Assembly (NCBI RefSeq): GCF_034009455.1
Contig: NZ_CP125380.1
Span: 1,839,001-1,903,000 of the forward strand
Length of the DNA stretch: 64,000 nt
From: Pseudomonas sp. P5_109
GTDB lineage: Bacteria > Pseudomonadota > Gammaproteobacteria > Pseudomonadales > Pseudomonadaceae
Direction: 5' to 3'
Shown here in pieces: positions 48,051 through 57,934 of the stretch. Both the position numbers and the translations under genes were made by a program. The notes under the pieces are model-generated. The model worked only from the letters and a program-made list of their open reading frames with translations. It had not been told where the DNA came from and searched no databases. Each line of letters opens with the position of its first letter. Position 1 is the stretch's first letter.

Positions 48051-48081
48051 GGCAAACTTAAAGTCTTACTTGAAGTTTGCC
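48051..48081 (+). repeat. Stem-loop GGCAAACTT/AAGTTTGCC
   Basis: A perfect 9-bp inverted repeat (48051-48059, 48073-48081) 15 bp after the first NlpC/P60 stop codon. It has no T-run; it precedes the stronger terminator at 48118. Confidence 0.5.
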
Positions 48082-48117
48082 ATATAAGCGCTAGAATCCT
48101 GATGTATGAATGATGGC

Positions 48118-48150
48118 AAACCGCCTGCGTCCCGCGCAGGCGGTTTTCTT
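48118..48150 (+). terminator. Terminator between the two NlpC/P60 genes
   Basis: AAACCGCCTGCG pairs with CGCAGGCGGTTTT around five bases, followed by CTTTTC. Confidence 0.88.
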
Positions 48151-48200
48151 TTCTGCACTCCCGGCAGAAAAAGCCGCAGCCAGATCAGGATGCTCTGCTT

Positions 48201-48737
48201 ATGACGACGTCGGCCCGCCTCGCAATCATGTTCTTCGCAGCGCTGCTCAGTGCCTGCGCCAGCCGCACACCGCCTCCTGCGCCGGTGGTTCGCGCTCCCA
48301 TCGTATTCGGCTCCCCGCAAGCTTTTTCGCCCGAGGCGGAAGACGTGCTGTTTCGCGCGCTCGGCCTGGTGGGCACGCCTTATCGCTGGGGTGGCAACAC
48401 GCCGGATTCCGGCTTTGATTGCAGCGGCCTGATCGCCTACGTGTACCGCGATGTCGCTGGCATTGCCTTGCCGCGCACCACTCGCGAGATGATCTCCATG
48501 CAGGCGGCGAATGTGGGCAAGGAAGGCCTGCAAACCGGTGACCTGCTTTTCTTCGCCACCAATGGCGGTTCCCAGGTCAGTCATGCCGGTATCTACGTGG
48601 GAGAAGGGCGCTTCGTCCACGCACCGGCCACTGGCGGCACCGTGAAGCTCGACAGTCTGTCCAAGACCTATTGGCAAAAAGCCTATCTGAGCGCCAAGCG
48701 TGTTCTGCAGCCTGAGCATCTGGCGCGCAATCCGTAA
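48201..48737 (+). CDS. NlpC/P60 family lipoprotein (second of two)
   Basis: The 178-residue protein parallels its upstream neighbour: a lipoprotein signal with lipobox LLSACAS, a short Pro/Ala linker, and an NlpC/P60 domain with Cys in FDCSGLIAYVY, His in VSHAGIYVG and FVHAPATGG. It is a likely peptidoglycan D,L- or D,D-endopeptidase. The pair probably arose by tandem duplication; a terminator between them suggests separate transcripts. Confidence 0.92.
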   Translation: MTTSARLAIMFFAALLSACASRTPPPAPVVRAPIVFGSPQAFSPEAEDVLFRALGLVGTPYRWGGNTPDSGFDCSGLIAYVYRDVAGIALPRTTREMISMQAANVGKEGLQTGDLLFFATNGGSQVSHAGIYVGEGRFVHAPATGGTVKLDSLSKTYWQKAYLSAKRVLQPEHLARNP

Positions 48738-48768
48738 GGTCCGCAGTTGATGGTCATGAGCTGAACCC

Positions 48769-48858
48769 TGTGGGAGCGGGCTTGCTCGCGAAGGCGTCGT
48801 GTCAGTCGCTATTAATGTTGGCTGGCAAACCGCATTCGCGAGCAAGCCCGCTCCCACA
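48769..48858. repeat. REP doublet (REPIN), GAGCGGGCTTGCTCGC type
   Basis: Inverted copies at 48769-48795 and 48833-48858, between convergent genes. The spacer shares AATGTTG and GTGTCAGTC with other doublets in the window. Confidence 0.9.
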
Positions 48859-48884
48859 TTGGGTGTAGGTTGGCGGTTGGAAAT

Positions 48885-50198
48885 TTACTTGACTGCCGAC
48901 ACCCGCCATACCTTGTTCCCCACATCATCGGCCACCAACAGATCACCCAGCTGGTCGATTACTACGCCCACCGGCCGGCCCATGGCTTGTTCCTTGTCGT
49001 TGAGGAAACCAGTGAGCACTTCAACCGGTTTACCCGAAGGTTTGCCTGCGCTGAACGGTACGAAAATCACTTTGTAGCCACTGTGGGGCTTGCGGTTCCA
49101 CGAGCCGTGCTGACCGATGAATGCCCCTTGGGTGAACGGTGCCGGTAGCTTGCTGTTGTCGGCAAAGGTCAGGCCCAGTGATGCGGTATGCGGGCCGACG
49201 GCGTAGTCCGGAGCGATAGCCTTGGCCACCAGATCCGGGTTTTGTGGCTCGACGCGAATATCGACATGCTGGCCGTAGTAACTGAAGGGCCAGCCATAGA
49301 AACCGCCATCCTTGACCGAGGTGATGTAGTCCGGCACCAGGTCGCTACCGATTTCATCCCGTTCATTGACGGCAGTCCACAGCGCGCCCGAGTGGGATTC
49401 CCAGGCCATGCCGTTGGGGTTGCGCAGGCCGGAGGCGAAGATCCGGTGCTGGCCGGTGGCGCGGTCCACTTCCCAGATCGCGGCGCGACCTTCTTCCTTG
49501 TCCATGCCGTTTTCGGCGACGTTACTGTTGGAGCCCACGGTGACGTAGAGCTTGCTGCCGTCCTTGCTGGCGATGACGTTTTTGGTCCAGTGGTGGTTAA
49601 GCGGGCCACCCGGCAGGTCGATCACCTTGATTGGCGGTGACTTGATCTGCGTATCGCCACTTTCATAGTGAAAGCGCAGCAGGCTGTCAGTGTCGGCCAC
49701 ATACAGGTCGTTGCCGACCAGCGTCATGCCGAAGGGCGAGTTGAGGTTTTGCACAAACACCGTGCGGGTTTCCGCGATGCCGTCGTGGTCCTTGTCCCGT
49801 AGCAACGTGATGCGGTTCGGGCTGGGCACGGTAGATCCGGCACGCCCCATGACTTTCTTCATCACCCAGCCGCGAATGCCTTTGCCGTCTTCGGGTTTGG
49901 GGGGCGCGCTGGTTTCCGCCACCAGTACGTCGCCATTGGGCAGCACATAAAGCCAGCGCGGGTGGTCCAGGTCTTCGGCAAATGCGGCCACTTGAGTGCC
50001 CGCGGCAGCGACGGGTTTCGCACCCTGCGGCCAGCCGATGGCCGGGGCGATGTTCAGGGTCGGGATCAGGGTTTTGTTGGGGTTTGGTAGTTGGGGTGAC
50101 GGACCGGTGCCATCGGAGACTTGCAGTGTGGAGGTCTCGCCACAAGCGGTGAGCCCTCCGCAGAGTGCGATAACGAGAACGAGCGGGATCTTGCGCAT
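48885..50198 (-). CDS. PQQ-dependent sugar dehydrogenase (sorbosone dehydrogenase-like) lipoprotein
   Basis: The 437-residue protein has a lipoprotein signal (lipobox LTAC, Cys19) and a six-bladed beta-propeller related to soluble glucose/L-sorbosone dehydrogenases: [51 protein letters not shown] and [16 protein letters not shown]. The histidine in [10 protein letters not shown] and the arginine of GLRNPNG fit the cofactor pocket. Substrate is unknown; periplasmic aldose oxidation is the likely role. Confidence 0.87.
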   Translation of the reverse strand: MRKIPLVLVIALCGGLTACGETSTLQVSDGTGPSPQLPNPNKTLIPTLNIAPAIGWPQGAKPVAAAGTQVAAFAEDLDHPRWLYVLPNGDVLVAETSAPPKPEDGKGIRGWVMKKVMGRAGSTVPSPNRITLLRDKDHDGIAETRTVFVQNLNSPFGMTLVGNDLYVADTDSLLRFHYESGDTQIKSPPIKVIDLPGGPLNHHWTKNVIASKDGSKLYVTVGSNSNVAENGMDKEEGRAAIWEVDRATGQHRIFASGLRNPNGMAWESHSGALWTAVNERDEIGSDLVPDYITSVKDGGFYGWPFSYYGQHVDIRVEPQNPDLVAKAIAPDYAVGPHTASLGLTFADNSKLPAPFTQGAFIGQHGSWNRKPHSGYKVIFVPFSAGKPSGKPVEVLTGFLNDKEQAMGRPVGVVIDQLGDLLVADDVGNKVWRVSAVK

Positions 50199-50264
50199 GC
50201 TGATGTTCCCTATGAATGCCTTGTTCTAATCATAGAGAAGCGTTGACGTGCGATGGTTCAACCC

Positions 50265-50849
50265 TCAACCGCGAGCCTCCTTGAACAGCACGGCAATACC
50301 GGGGTGATAGTTACCGGCTTCGTTGCGCAACTTGCGATAGGCGTAGGGGAAATACCAGGCGACCGCGCAGGTGTGTTCCTTTTGCAGGTCGTCGACCATG
50401 TCCTGGAGTTCTTCCGGTGTGGCGCCTTGCTGGGCTTTTTGCGGGGCGACGAACAGGCAGCCGAGTTTCAGGTCGCTGGCATGGCTCACGCGCTTCGCAT
50501 CGCTGGCGATGTCGAGCAGGGCCTGGGTCAGGTTGAGGCTGTTGACGCGTGGCCAGCGCTGGCTGGTCTGGAGATAAGCACGGGTTTCGGCCGAGGCGAG
50601 GAGCAGGTCGGCGCGACTGTTGCGTTCGCCTTCTTCGGTCTGTTTGCGAGTGGGCGTCTGTTGCAGTGTGACCATGTCGGCCATCCAGGCGGCGGCAGAC
50701 AGCAGGCCGAGATTGGCTTTTTCGTCGTGCCAGTACGGTGTGTCGCCATCGCCGCGGACGGCGTTGTAGCGGTCGATGCATTCGAACCAGCGTTCGAGCA
50801 CCGGGCGCAGGAATTCCAGCTTTGGATTGCTGATGATCATGCCTTGCAT
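50265..50849 (-). CDS. Conserved-looking protein of unknown function
   Basis: The 194-residue protein has no signal peptide or membrane span and no motif I recognise. It is rich in Trp and Tyr in places (VLERWFECIDRYNAV; DTPYWHDEKANLG; AVAWYFPYAYRKLRNEAGNY). The start at 50849 follows AAGGGTGAG; a second ATG three codons in is also possible. It is divergent from the cobalamin operon, sharing the region that contains the riboswitch, but there is no evidence of a B12 link. Confidence 0.7.
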   Translation of the reverse strand: MQGMIISNPKLEFLRPVLERWFECIDRYNAVRGDGDTPYWHDEKANLGLLSAAAWMADMVTLQQTPTRKQTEEGERNSRADLLLASAETRAYLQTSQRWPRVNSLNLTQALLDIASDAKRVSHASDLKLGCLFVAPQKAQQGATPEELQDMVDDLQKEHTCAVAWYFPYAYRKLRNEAGNYHPGIAVLFKEARG

Positions 50850-51007
50850 GGGCTCACCCTTGTTATTGTGTTGTGGGGTTATGGCTCTTTGATATCATCG
50901 CTGAGGGCGTGACACAAGATTGACGTCGGTTTATTGATTGAGGACAGTTATTCGGCCACTCGCCTCCCGGCTTTAATTGACGCTCCATCCCCAACCCTCT
51001 AACCTTC

Positions 51008-51228
51008 GCGGCTTGTTTCAGGTGCTCTGTGACTTGGGTCGACAGAGTGAAACAGGGAAGCCGGTGAGTGAGTTCTTCTGTTGGTCGAAGACCCGCGATT
51101 CCGGCGCTGCCCCCGCAACGGTAAATGAGTGAAAACTGTGTGTGATGCCACTGTGTCGATTCGATGCGGGAAGGCGCACAGTCTGGCCCCTCGGCCACTC
51201 ATGAGCCCGGAGACCGGCCTGATTCATC
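51008..51228 (+). promoter_or_regulatory. Cobalamin (AdoCbl-type) riboswitch
   Basis: The leader of the cob operon contains the conserved riboswitch blocks in order: a GGTGCTCTG opening (51021), AACAGGGAAGCCGGTG (51050-51066), GCTGCCCCCGCAACGGTAA (B12-box region, 51106-51124), ATGCCACTG (51144), and GAGCCCGGAGACCGGCCTG closing (51203-51222). A downstream hairpin GGCATC...GATGCC (51233-51251) may be the expression platform. It should repress cob genes when adenosylcobalamin is plentiful. Confidence 0.93.
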
Positions 51229-51318
51229 CAGCGGCATCACGGTGGGCGATGCCAGGCTTGTTGCCTTCTATTCTTGTGCCTGCCCGCCGTTATTCCTGCC
51301 TCAACGGAGAGCTCCCCC

Positions 51319-51930
51319 ATGACTGATACCCCCGATCGTGACGAACGCCACCTGGCGCGCATGCAGCGCAAAAAAGCGGTGATCGACGAGCGCATCGCCA
51401 ATTCCCCGAACGAGTGTGGCCTGCTACTGGTGCTGACCGGCAACGGCAAGGGCAAGAGCAGTTCAGCCTTCGGCATGCTCGCCCGCGCCATGGGGCACGG
51501 CATGCAATGCGGCGTGGTGCAGTTCATCAAGGGCCGCAACAGCACGGGCGAAGAGTTGTTCTTCCGGCGCTTTCCCGAGCAGGTGCGTTTTCATGTGATG
51601 GGCGAAGGCTTTACCTGGGAAACCCAGGACCGCCAGCGCGACATCGCCGCCGCCGAAGCCGCCTGGGCGGTGTCCCGGGAACTGCTGCGCGACCCGTCCA
51701 TCGGTCTGGTGGTGCTGGATGAGCTGAACATCGCCCTCAAGCACGGCTACCTCGATCTCGATCAGGTACTCAGCGACTTGCAGGCTCGACCGCCGATGCA
51801 ACACGTGGTAGTCACCGGGCGTGCCGCCAAGCCGGAAATGATCGAGATGGCTGACACCGTCACCGAAATGGGTGTGATCAAACACGCCTTCCAGGCCGGG
51901 ATCAAAGCGCAGAAAGGCGTCGAATTGTGA
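51319..51930 (+). CDS. cobO: Corrinoid adenosyltransferase
   Basis: CobO/BtuR adenosylates cob(I)yrinic acid a,c-diamide or cobinamide with ATP. The 203-residue protein has the unusual P-loop GNGKGKSSSAFG, GVVQFIKGR and LVVLDELNIALKHGYL. The start (MTDTPDRDERH) follows GGAG, behind the riboswitch leader. Its stop overlaps the cobB GTG start (GTGA). Confidence 0.97.
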   Translation: MTDTPDRDERHLARMQRKKAVIDERIANSPNECGLLLVLTGNGKGKSSSAFGMLARAMGHGMQCGVVQFIKGRNSTGEELFFRRFPEQVRFHVMGEGFTWETQDRQRDIAAAEAAWAVSRELLRDPSIGLVVLDELNIALKHGYLDLDQVLSDLQARPPMQHVVVTGRAAKPEMIEMADTVTEMGVIKHAFQAGIKAQKGVEL

Positions 51931-53309
51931 GTCAGCCTCGGCACTGTCCGGCGGTACTGATTGCCGCGCCGGCTTCCGGCCAGGGCAAGACCACCGTCAC
52001 CGCGGCGCTGGCCCGATTGCATCGCAATCAGGGACGCAAGGTTCGCGTGTTCAAGTGCGGCCCCGACTTTCTCGATCCGATGATCCTCGAACGCGCCAGC
52101 GGTGCGCCGGTGTATCAGTTGGACATGTGGATGGTCGGCGAGCAGGAGAGTCGCCGGTTGCTGTGGGAAGCCGCCGCTGAAGCCGATCTGATCCTGATCG
52201 AAGGCGTCATGGGGCTGTTCGACGGTACGCCGTCGAGCGCTGATCTGGCGCGGCATTTCGGTGTGCCGGTGTTGGGTGTGATCGATGGCACGGCCATGGC
52301 CCAGACCTTTGGCGCACTCGCCTTGGGGCTGGCGCGTTATCAGCCGGACTTGCCGTTCGCCGGGGTGTTGGCCAATCGTGTCGGCACGCTGCGCCACGCG
52401 CAACTGCTCGAAGGCAGCCTGACCGAAGGTTTGCGCTGGTACGGCGCGCTGTCCCGGGAAACCGGGATCGAATTGCCGAGCCGCCACCTTGGCCTGGTGC
52501 AGGCCAGTGAGTTGAACGATCTCGACCTGCGCCTCGATGCGGCAGCCGATGCCTTGGCCAGCAGTTGCGAGGTCGCGTTGCCGCCGGCAGTCGAGTTCGC
52601 CGCCCCGGATGTCATCGTTGCCGAACCGTTGCTGGCCGGTGTGCGCATTGCCGTGGCCCGTGATGAAGCCTTTGCGTTCACCTACGGCGCGAGCCTGGAT
52701 TTGCTGCGGGCGATGGGCGCCGAGTTGTCGTTCTTCTCGCCTATTCGCGACCGTGCGTTGCCGGAGGCGGACAGCCTGTATCTGCCGGGTGGTTACCCGG
52801 AACTGCACCATGTCGCGCTGGCGCAAAACACCGCGATGCTCGACGCGATCCGCGCCCACCACCAGGCAGGCAAACCCTTGCTCGCCGAGTGTGGCGGCAT
52901 GCTGTATCTGCTCGATTCCCTGACCGATGTCGAGGGCACGCGCGCCGAACTGGTGGGCTTGCTGGCCGGTGACGCGGTCATGCAAAAACGTCTGGCGGCG
53001 CTGGCATTGCAAGCGGTGGAATTGCCGGAAGGTTCGCTGCGCGGGCACACCTATCACCATTCGCTGACAACCACTGGGCTGGAACCGATTGCCCGGGGCT
53101 TGAGCCCGAATGGCGGGCGCGGAGCGGAGGCGGTTTACCGTGAAGGGCGCATGACTGCCTCTTATGTGCACTTTTATTTTCCGTCCAATCCCTCGGCGAT
53201 TGCCGCGCTGTTTGCGCCGCACCTTGAGGCCGCCTTCGCTGGCAAGCCAGCGCCTACGAAGGATCACCTAAACCCTGTGGGAGCGGGCTTGCTCGCGAAG
53301 AGGCCATGA
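51927..53309 (+). CDS. cobB: Cobyrinate a,c-diamide synthase with a REP-encoded tail
   Basis: CobB amidates carboxylates a and c of cobyrinate using glutamine and ATP. The 460-residue product has the N-terminal P-loop IAAPASGQGKTTVTAAL, VYQLDMWMVG, and a C-terminal glutaminase domain with the cysteine in LAECGGMLYLLDS and a histidine in GHTYHHS. The GTG start is coupled to cobO. Normal family similarity ends near LFAPHLEA; residues 436-460 (from AFAGKPAPTK to [10 protein letters not shown]) are a translated REP doublet. The stop codon still overlaps the bluB start. Confidence 0.96.
   Translation: MSQPRHCPAVLIAAPASGQGKTTVTAALARLHRNQGRKVRVFKCGPDFLDPMILERASGAPVYQLDMWMVGEQESRRLLWEAAAEADLILIEGVMGLFDGTPSSADLARHFGVPVLGVIDGTAMAQTFGALALGLARYQPDLPFAGVLANRVGTLRHAQLLEGSLTEGLRWYGALSRETGIELPSRHLGLVQASELNDLDLRLDAAADALASSCEVALPPAVEFAAPDVIVAEPLLAGVRIAVARDEAFAFTYGASLDLLRAMGAELSFFSPIRDRALPEADSLYLPGGYPELHHVALAQNTAMLDAIRAHHQAGKPLLAECGGMLYLLDSLTDVEGTRAELVGLLAGDAVMQKRLAALALQAVELPEGSLRGHTYHHSLTTTGLEPIARGLSPNGGRGAEAVYREGRMTASYVHFYFPSNPSAIAALFAPHLEAAFAGKPAPTKDHLNPVGAGLLAKRP
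53232..53305. repeat. REP doublet inside the cobB coding sequence
   Basis: A left unit of the CGCTGGCAAGCCAGCG type (53232-53259) and a right unit of the GAGCGGGCTTGCTCGC type (53275-53302) end one base before the bluB ATG. The two arms come from different REP classes, unlike most doublets here. They encode the last 25 residues of CobB. Confidence 0.85.
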
Positions 53310-53956
53310 GCGACAACGCATTCTCTGAAGCCGAACGCCAAGCGGTCTACCGCGTCATCGCCGAACGCCGCGACATGCGCCACTTCAGCGGCGGCACGGT
53401 CGAACCCGAGTTGCTGCGGCGCCTGCTCGAGGCCGCGCATCAGGCGCCCAGTGTCGGCCTGATGCAGCCCTGGCGCTTCATCCGCATCAGTGATCGCGCC
53501 TTGCGCGGGCAAATCCAGGCCCTGGTGGAAGAAGAGCGCATCCGCACCGCCGAAGCCCTCGGCGAGCGCAGCGATGAGTTCATGAAGCTCAAGGTCGAAG
53601 GCATCAACGATTGCGCCGAGGTACTGGTCGCCGCACTGATGGACGATCGTGAACAGCATATCTTCGGTCGCCGCACCTTGCCGGAAATGGACATGGCCTC
53701 GCTGTCCTGTGCGATCCAGAACCTGTGGCTGGCATCGCGCGCCGAAGGGTTGGGCATGGGCTGGGTGTCGCTGTTCGAGCCGCAAGCCCTGGCCGATCTG
53801 TTGAGGTTGCCAGCAGGCGCCAAACCGCTCGCGGTGCTGTGCCTGGGGCCGGTCAAGGAGTTTTATCCGGCGCCGATGCTGGTGCTTGAAGGCTGGGCGC
53901 AGGCGCGTCCGCTACATGAATTGCTGTACGAAAATTATTGGGGAGTGAGTCAATGA
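53306..53956 (+). CDS. bluB: 5,6-dimethylbenzimidazole synthase
   Basis: BluB destroys reduced FMN with oxygen to make the cobalamin lower ligand. The 216-residue protein is a nitroreductase-fold enzyme with [34 protein letters not shown], and [12 protein letters not shown]. It overlaps cobB and cobD by four bases each. Its upstream ribosome-binding region is the REP unit inside cobB (GCGAAGAGGCC supplies AGAGG), so bluB translation probably relies on coupling plus that site. Confidence 0.95.
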   Translation: MSDNAFSEAERQAVYRVIAERRDMRHFSGGTVEPELLRRLLEAAHQAPSVGLMQPWRFIRISDRALRGQIQALVEEERIRTAEALGERSDEFMKLKVEGINDCAEVLVAALMDDREQHIFGRRTLPEMDMASLSCAIQNLWLASRAEGLGMGWVSLFEPQALADLLRLPAGAKPLAVLCLGPVKEFYPAPMLVLEGWAQARPLHELLYENYWGVSQ

Positions 53957-54861
53957 GTGTGGCGTTGTTGAGTGTCGCCGCGGTTGCGCTGGATGCGCTG
54001 CTGGGTGAGCCCAAACGCTGGCATCCGCTGGTGGCGTTCGGCCGATTTGCCGACCGCATCGAGCAACGTTTCAACGGCGGCGGTCGCGGCTGGCGCAGCC
54101 ATGGCGTCACCGCGTGGGTGATCGCCGTGTTGCCGCTGGTGCTGTTGGCCACGGCATTCTCCTGGGCACCTTACGTCGGCTGGATCGTCGAGATTCTCGC
54201 GCTCTATTGCGCCCTCGGCATGCGCAGCCTCGGTGAACACGTCACGCCTGTGGCCCAGGCTTTGCGCGGCGATGATCTTGATGAGGCACGCAAACGCGTG
54301 AGTTATCTGGTCAGCCGTAAAACCAGTGATCTGGATAAAACCGAAGTCGCCCGTGCCGCCACCGAGTCGGTGCTGGAAAATGGCAGCGACGCGGTGTTCG
54401 CCGCATTGTTCTGGTTTGCCGTGGCCGGTGTGCCGGGCGTGGTTCTTTACCGCCTGAGCAACACGCTGGATGCGATGTGGGGTTATCGCAACGAGCGCTT
54501 CGAGCGGTTCGGCTGGGCGGCGGCGAAGATCGACGACGTACTCAATTACGTCCCCGCGCGCCTGGTGGCACTGACTTACGCGCTGCTGGGCAAAACCCGG
54601 CTGGCGCTGAAATGCTGGCGCACCCAGGGGCCGACCTGGGACAGTCCGAACGCCGGCCCGGTGATGGCGGCAGGGGCGGGTGCCCTGGGCGTCGAGTTGG
54701 GCGGGGCGGCGATTTATCACGGCGAATTGCATCAGCGTCCGCAGTTGGGCGAAGGCGTGCCGGCGGATGCCGACGCCATTGAGCGGGGCTGGCAACTGGT
54801 GAAGCGCGGGGTATGGTTATGGCTGCTGATTCTCTGCATAGGGGCCGAATTTTATGCTTGA
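53953..54861 (+). CDS. cobD: Adenosylcobinamide-phosphate synthase (CbiB/CobD)
   Basis: The membrane enzyme attaches aminopropanol phosphate to adenosylcobyric acid. The 302-residue protein opens with [18 protein letters not shown], typical of CbiB, followed by several spans and [20 protein letters not shown] and the C-terminal [16 protein letters not shown]. Named cobD in Pseudomonas usage (cbiB in Salmonella). It overlaps bluB by four and cobC by eight bases. Confidence 0.95.
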   Translation: MSVALLSVAAVALDALLGEPKRWHPLVAFGRFADRIEQRFNGGGRGWRSHGVTAWVIAVLPLVLLATAFSWAPYVGWIVEILALYCALGMRSLGEHVTPVAQALRGDDLDEARKRVSYLVSRKTSDLDKTEVARAATESVLENGSDAVFAALFWFAVAGVPGVVLYRLSNTLDAMWGYRNERFERFGWAAAKIDDVLNYVPARLVALTYALLGKTRLALKCWRTQGPTWDSPNAGPVMAAGAGALGVELGGAAIYHGELHQRPQLGEGVPADADAIERGWQLVKRGVWLWLLILCIGAEFYA

Positions 54862-55846
54862 GCACGGTGGACGATTGCGCAAGGCAGCGCTCGAATACGG
54901 CATAGAGGAGGCCGACTGGCTGGACCTGTCGACGGGCCTTGCGCCCTGGCCGTTCCCGGTGCCGGATATTCCGCTGCGGGCCTGGGCTCGTTTGCCGGAG
55001 GCGGACGATGGTCTGGAACAGGCCGCCTGTGATTACTACGGCACCTTGCAGGCATTGCCGGTGGCCGGCTCGCAAATGGCGATCCAGCTGCTGCCGCGTT
55101 TGCGTCGGGCGGGCAAGGTGGGTGTGTTGTCGCCGTGTTACGCCGAGCACGCCGAAGCGTGGCGTCGCAACGGCTACATCGTGCGTGAAGTGCTGGAGCA
55201 CGAAGTCGATTTCTTTGTCGACAGTCTCGACGTGCTGGTGGTGGTCAATCCGAATAATCCCACAGGCCTGAGCCTGACGCCCGCTCGCCTGCTCGACTGG
55301 CACGCGCGACTGGCCCAGCGCGGTGGCTGGCTGGTGGTGGACGAAGCGTTCATGGATAACTCGCCGCAACTGAGCCTGGCGCCGTTTGCCCATCAAGTCG
55401 GGTTGATCGTCTTGCGCTCCTTCGGCAAGTTTTTTGGCCTGGCCGGTGTGCGCCTGGGGTTTGTGCTGGCCGAGCGCAAGTTGCTCAAGTTGCTGGCAGA
55501 ACAAGTCGGGCCGTGGGCTGTGAGCGGGGCAACCCGGGTCGTGGGCCAGGCCTGCTTGCGCGATACCCAGGGGCAGGCGCGGCAACGGGCACGCACCGAC
55601 GAGGCCGGCGAACGCCTGGCGACGCTGCTGGAACAACACGGGTTCCAGCCCCAGGGCGGTTGTGCGCTGTTCCAGTGGCTGATCACCGAGCGCGCCGAAG
55701 AGCTGCATGAATTCATGGCCCAGCGCGGCATTCTCCTGCGGTTGTTCACGCACAACAGCAGCCTGCGCTTCGGCTTGCCTGGTGACGACAGCGCCTGGGC
55801 ACGACTGGCGCAGGCATTCGAAGATTTCGCCAAGGAAAACCAATGA
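54854..55846 (+). CDS. cobC: Threonine-phosphate decarboxylase
   Basis: This PLP enzyme makes (R)-1-amino-2-propanol phosphate for CobD. The 330-residue protein has an aminotransferase class I/II fold with [22 protein letters not shown] and the PLP lysine in [15 protein letters not shown]. Named cobC in Pseudomonas usage (cobD in Salmonella). It overlaps cobQ by four bases. Confidence 0.95.
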   Translation: MLEHGGRLRKAALEYGIEEADWLDLSTGLAPWPFPVPDIPLRAWARLPEADDGLEQAACDYYGTLQALPVAGSQMAIQLLPRLRRAGKVGVLSPCYAEHAEAWRRNGYIVREVLEHEVDFFVDSLDVLVVVNPNNPTGLSLTPARLLDWHARLAQRGGWLVVDEAFMDNSPQLSLAPFAHQVGLIVLRSFGKFFGLAGVRLGFVLAERKLLKLLAEQVGPWAVSGATRVVGQACLRDTQGQARQRARTDEAGERLATLLEQHGFQPQGGCALFQWLITERAEELHEFMAQRGILLRLFTHNSSLRFGLPGDDSAWARLAQAFEDFAKENQ

Positions 55847-57294
55847 CCACGCTGATGGTGCAGGGCACCACATCGGATGCCGGTAAAAGCACGCTGGTGA
55901 CCGCGCTGTGCCGTTGGGCCACGCGCCAAGGCACCCGGGTGGTGCCGTTCAAGCCGCAGAACATGGCCCTCAACAGTGCGGTGACCGCCGATGGTGGCGA
56001 GATCGGCCGCGCCCAGGCGGTACAGGCCCAGGCCGCGAACCTTGAACCGCACACCGACATGAATCCGGTGTTGCTCAAGCCCAACAGTGACACCGGTGCC
56101 CAGGTGATCATCCATGGCCGCGCCGTCACCACCATGAACGCCGTTGCCTATCACGACTACAAAACCATCGCCATGCAAGCGGTGCTGGCCTCCCACGAAC
56201 GCTTGAGTGCGGCGTATCCGCTGGTGATGGTCGAGGGCGCGGGCTCGCCGGCGGAAATCAATCTGCGCGCCGGCGACATTGCCAACATGGGCTTCGCCGA
56301 AGCGGTGGATTGCCCGGTGCTGCTGATCGCCGATATCAATCGCGGCGGGGTTTTCGCGCATTTGCTCGGTACACTGGAGTTGCTGTCAGCGAGCGAACAG
56401 GCACGGGTCAAAGGGTTCGTGATCAATCGTTTTCGCGGCGACATCGCGTTGCTGCAACCCGGTCTCGACTGGCTCGAAGAGCGCACCGGCAAACCGGTGA
56501 TCGGCGTGCTGCCGTACGTGATGGACCTGCACCTGGAGGCCGAGGACGGCATCGATCAACGCCAGACTGTCAAAGCCGAACAGGTGCTGAAGGTGGTGGT
56601 GCCGGTGCTGCCGCGCATCAGCAATCACACCGATTTCGATCCGCTGCGCCTGCATCCGCAAGTGGACCTGCAATTCATCGGCCCCGGCCAGGCGATTCCA
56701 CCCGCCGACCTGATCATTCTTCCCGGTTCGAAAAGTGTGCGCAGCGACCTCGCGTATCTGCGGGCCAACGGTTGGGCCACCGCCATTGCCCGGCATCTTC
56801 GTTACGGCGGGAAACTGCTGGGGATCTGTGGCGGCCTGCAGATGCTCGGTGAGCAAGTGCATGACCCGCTGGGCCTCGAAGGCGCGCCGGGTTCCAGCGC
56901 CGGTTTGGGGCTGCTGGCGCTCCAGACCCAGCTCGAACAAGAGAAGCAGTTACGCAATGTGCGTGGTCGCCTGGCGCTGGAAGATGCGCCGGTGGCGGGT
57001 TATGAGATTCACGCAGGCGTGACCACCGGGCCGGCCCTGGAAAATGCGGCCGTGCAACTGGATGACGGCCGCTGCGATGGTGCGCAAAGTGCTGACGGAC
57101 AGATTTTCGGTACCTACCTGCACGGGCTGTTCGAATCGCCGGCGGCGTGCAGTGCGCTGCTGCGCTGGGCCGGGTTGCAGGATGTGCAAGCCGTGGATTA
57201 CCACGCCTTGCGCGAGCGTGATATCGAGCGGCTGGCGGATCTGGTGGAGAAGCATCTGGATACCGGGCTGTTGCGGCAGCTCTGCGGGATCTGA
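55843..57294 (+). CDS. cobQ: Cobyric acid synthase
   Basis: CobQ amidates carboxylates b, d, e and g of adenosylcobyrinic a,c-diamide. The 483-residue protein has the N-terminal [21 protein letters not shown]-loop, [26 protein letters not shown], and a glutaminase domain with cysteine in [13 protein letters not shown] and histidine in [12 protein letters not shown]. It ends the first overlapping run of the operon; a REP doublet lies before cobP. Confidence 0.97.
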   Translation: MTTLMVQGTTSDAGKSTLVTALCRWATRQGTRVVPFKPQNMALNSAVTADGGEIGRAQAVQAQAANLEPHTDMNPVLLKPNSDTGAQVIIHGRAVTTMNAVAYHDYKTIAMQAVLASHERLSAAYPLVMVEGAGSPAEINLRAGDIANMGFAEAVDCPVLLIADINRGGVFAHLLGTLELLSASEQARVKGFVINRFRGDIALLQPGLDWLEERTGKPVIGVLPYVMDLHLEAEDGIDQRQTVKAEQVLKVVVPVLPRISNHTDFDPLRLHPQVDLQFIGPGQAIPPADLIILPGSKSVRSDLAYLRANGWATAIARHLRYGGKLLGICGGLQMLGEQVHDPLGLEGAPGSSAGLGLLALQTQLEQEKQLRNVRGRLALEDAPVAGYEIHAGVTTGPALENAAVQLDDGRCDGAQSADGQIFGTYLHGLFESPAACSALLRWAGLQDVQAVDYHALRERDIERLADLVEKHLDTGLLRQLCGI

Positions 57295-57310
57295 GGTGAA
57301 CACTCTGGCC

Positions 57311-57373
57311 TCTTCGCGAGCAAGCCCGCTCCCACAGTTGACCGCGTTCTAATGTGCGGGCTTGCTCGCGAAG
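57311..57373. repeat. REP doublet between cobQ and cobP, right arm shortened
   Basis: The left arm is intact; the right arm has lost the GGAGC portion (AATGTGCGGGCTTGCTCGCG). The loop GTTGACCGCGTTCTAATG is nearly the exact complement of the loop of the doublet at 60315-60384. Confidence 0.88.
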
Positions 57374-57412
57374 ACTGAACTGGCCACACCGCTCATTTGA
57401 AAGGATGTAACC

Positions 57413-57934
57413 ATGCTCCAACTGATCCTCGGCGGCGCCCGCTCCGGCAAGAGTCGCCTGGCTGAAAAGCTCGCCATCGACAGCGCGCTGGCCGTGACCT
57501 ACATCGCCACCAGCCAGCCACTGGATGGAGAAATGAACGAGCGGGTCGCTCATCACCGCGCCCGTCGCCCTGCCGAATGGGCACTGATCGAAGAACCACT
57601 GGAACTGGCCCGCGTACTGCGTGAAAACGCCCGTGCCGACCACTGCCTGCTGGTGGATTGCCTGACCCTGTGGCTGACCAATCTGCTGATGCTCGACGAT
57701 GCCGAGCGCTTGCAAGCCGAACGTGATGCCTTGCTGGACTGCCTGGCGTCGCTGCCGGGTGAAATCATTTTTGTCAGCAACGAGACCGGAATGGGTGTCG
57801 TGCCGCTGGGCGAATTGACTCGCCGCTATGTCGATGCAGCCGGTTGGCTGCATCAAGCTCTGGCCGAGCGTTGTCAGCGTGTCGTCCTGACCGTCGCCGG
57901 CCTGCCCCTGACCTTGAAAGGAACTGCGTTATGA
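57413..57934 (+). CDS. cobP: Adenosylcobinamide kinase / phosphate guanylyltransferase
   Basis: CobP phosphorylates adenosylcobinamide and transfers GMP to it. The 173-residue bifunctional protein begins [20 protein letters not shown] with the P-loop, then [20 protein letters not shown] with the guanylylated-histidine region, [11 protein letters not shown] and [19 protein letters not shown] precedes the ATG. It overlaps cobT by four bases and restarts the operon after the REP doublet (cobU in Salmonella naming). Confidence 0.97.
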   Translation: MLQLILGGARSGKSRLAEKLAIDSALAVTYIATSQPLDGEMNERVAHHRARRPAEWALIEEPLELARVLRENARADHCLLVDCLTLWLTNLLMLDDAERLQAERDALLDCLASLPGEIIFVSNETGMGVVPLGELTRRYVDAAGWLHQALAERCQRVVLTVAGLPLTLKGTAL

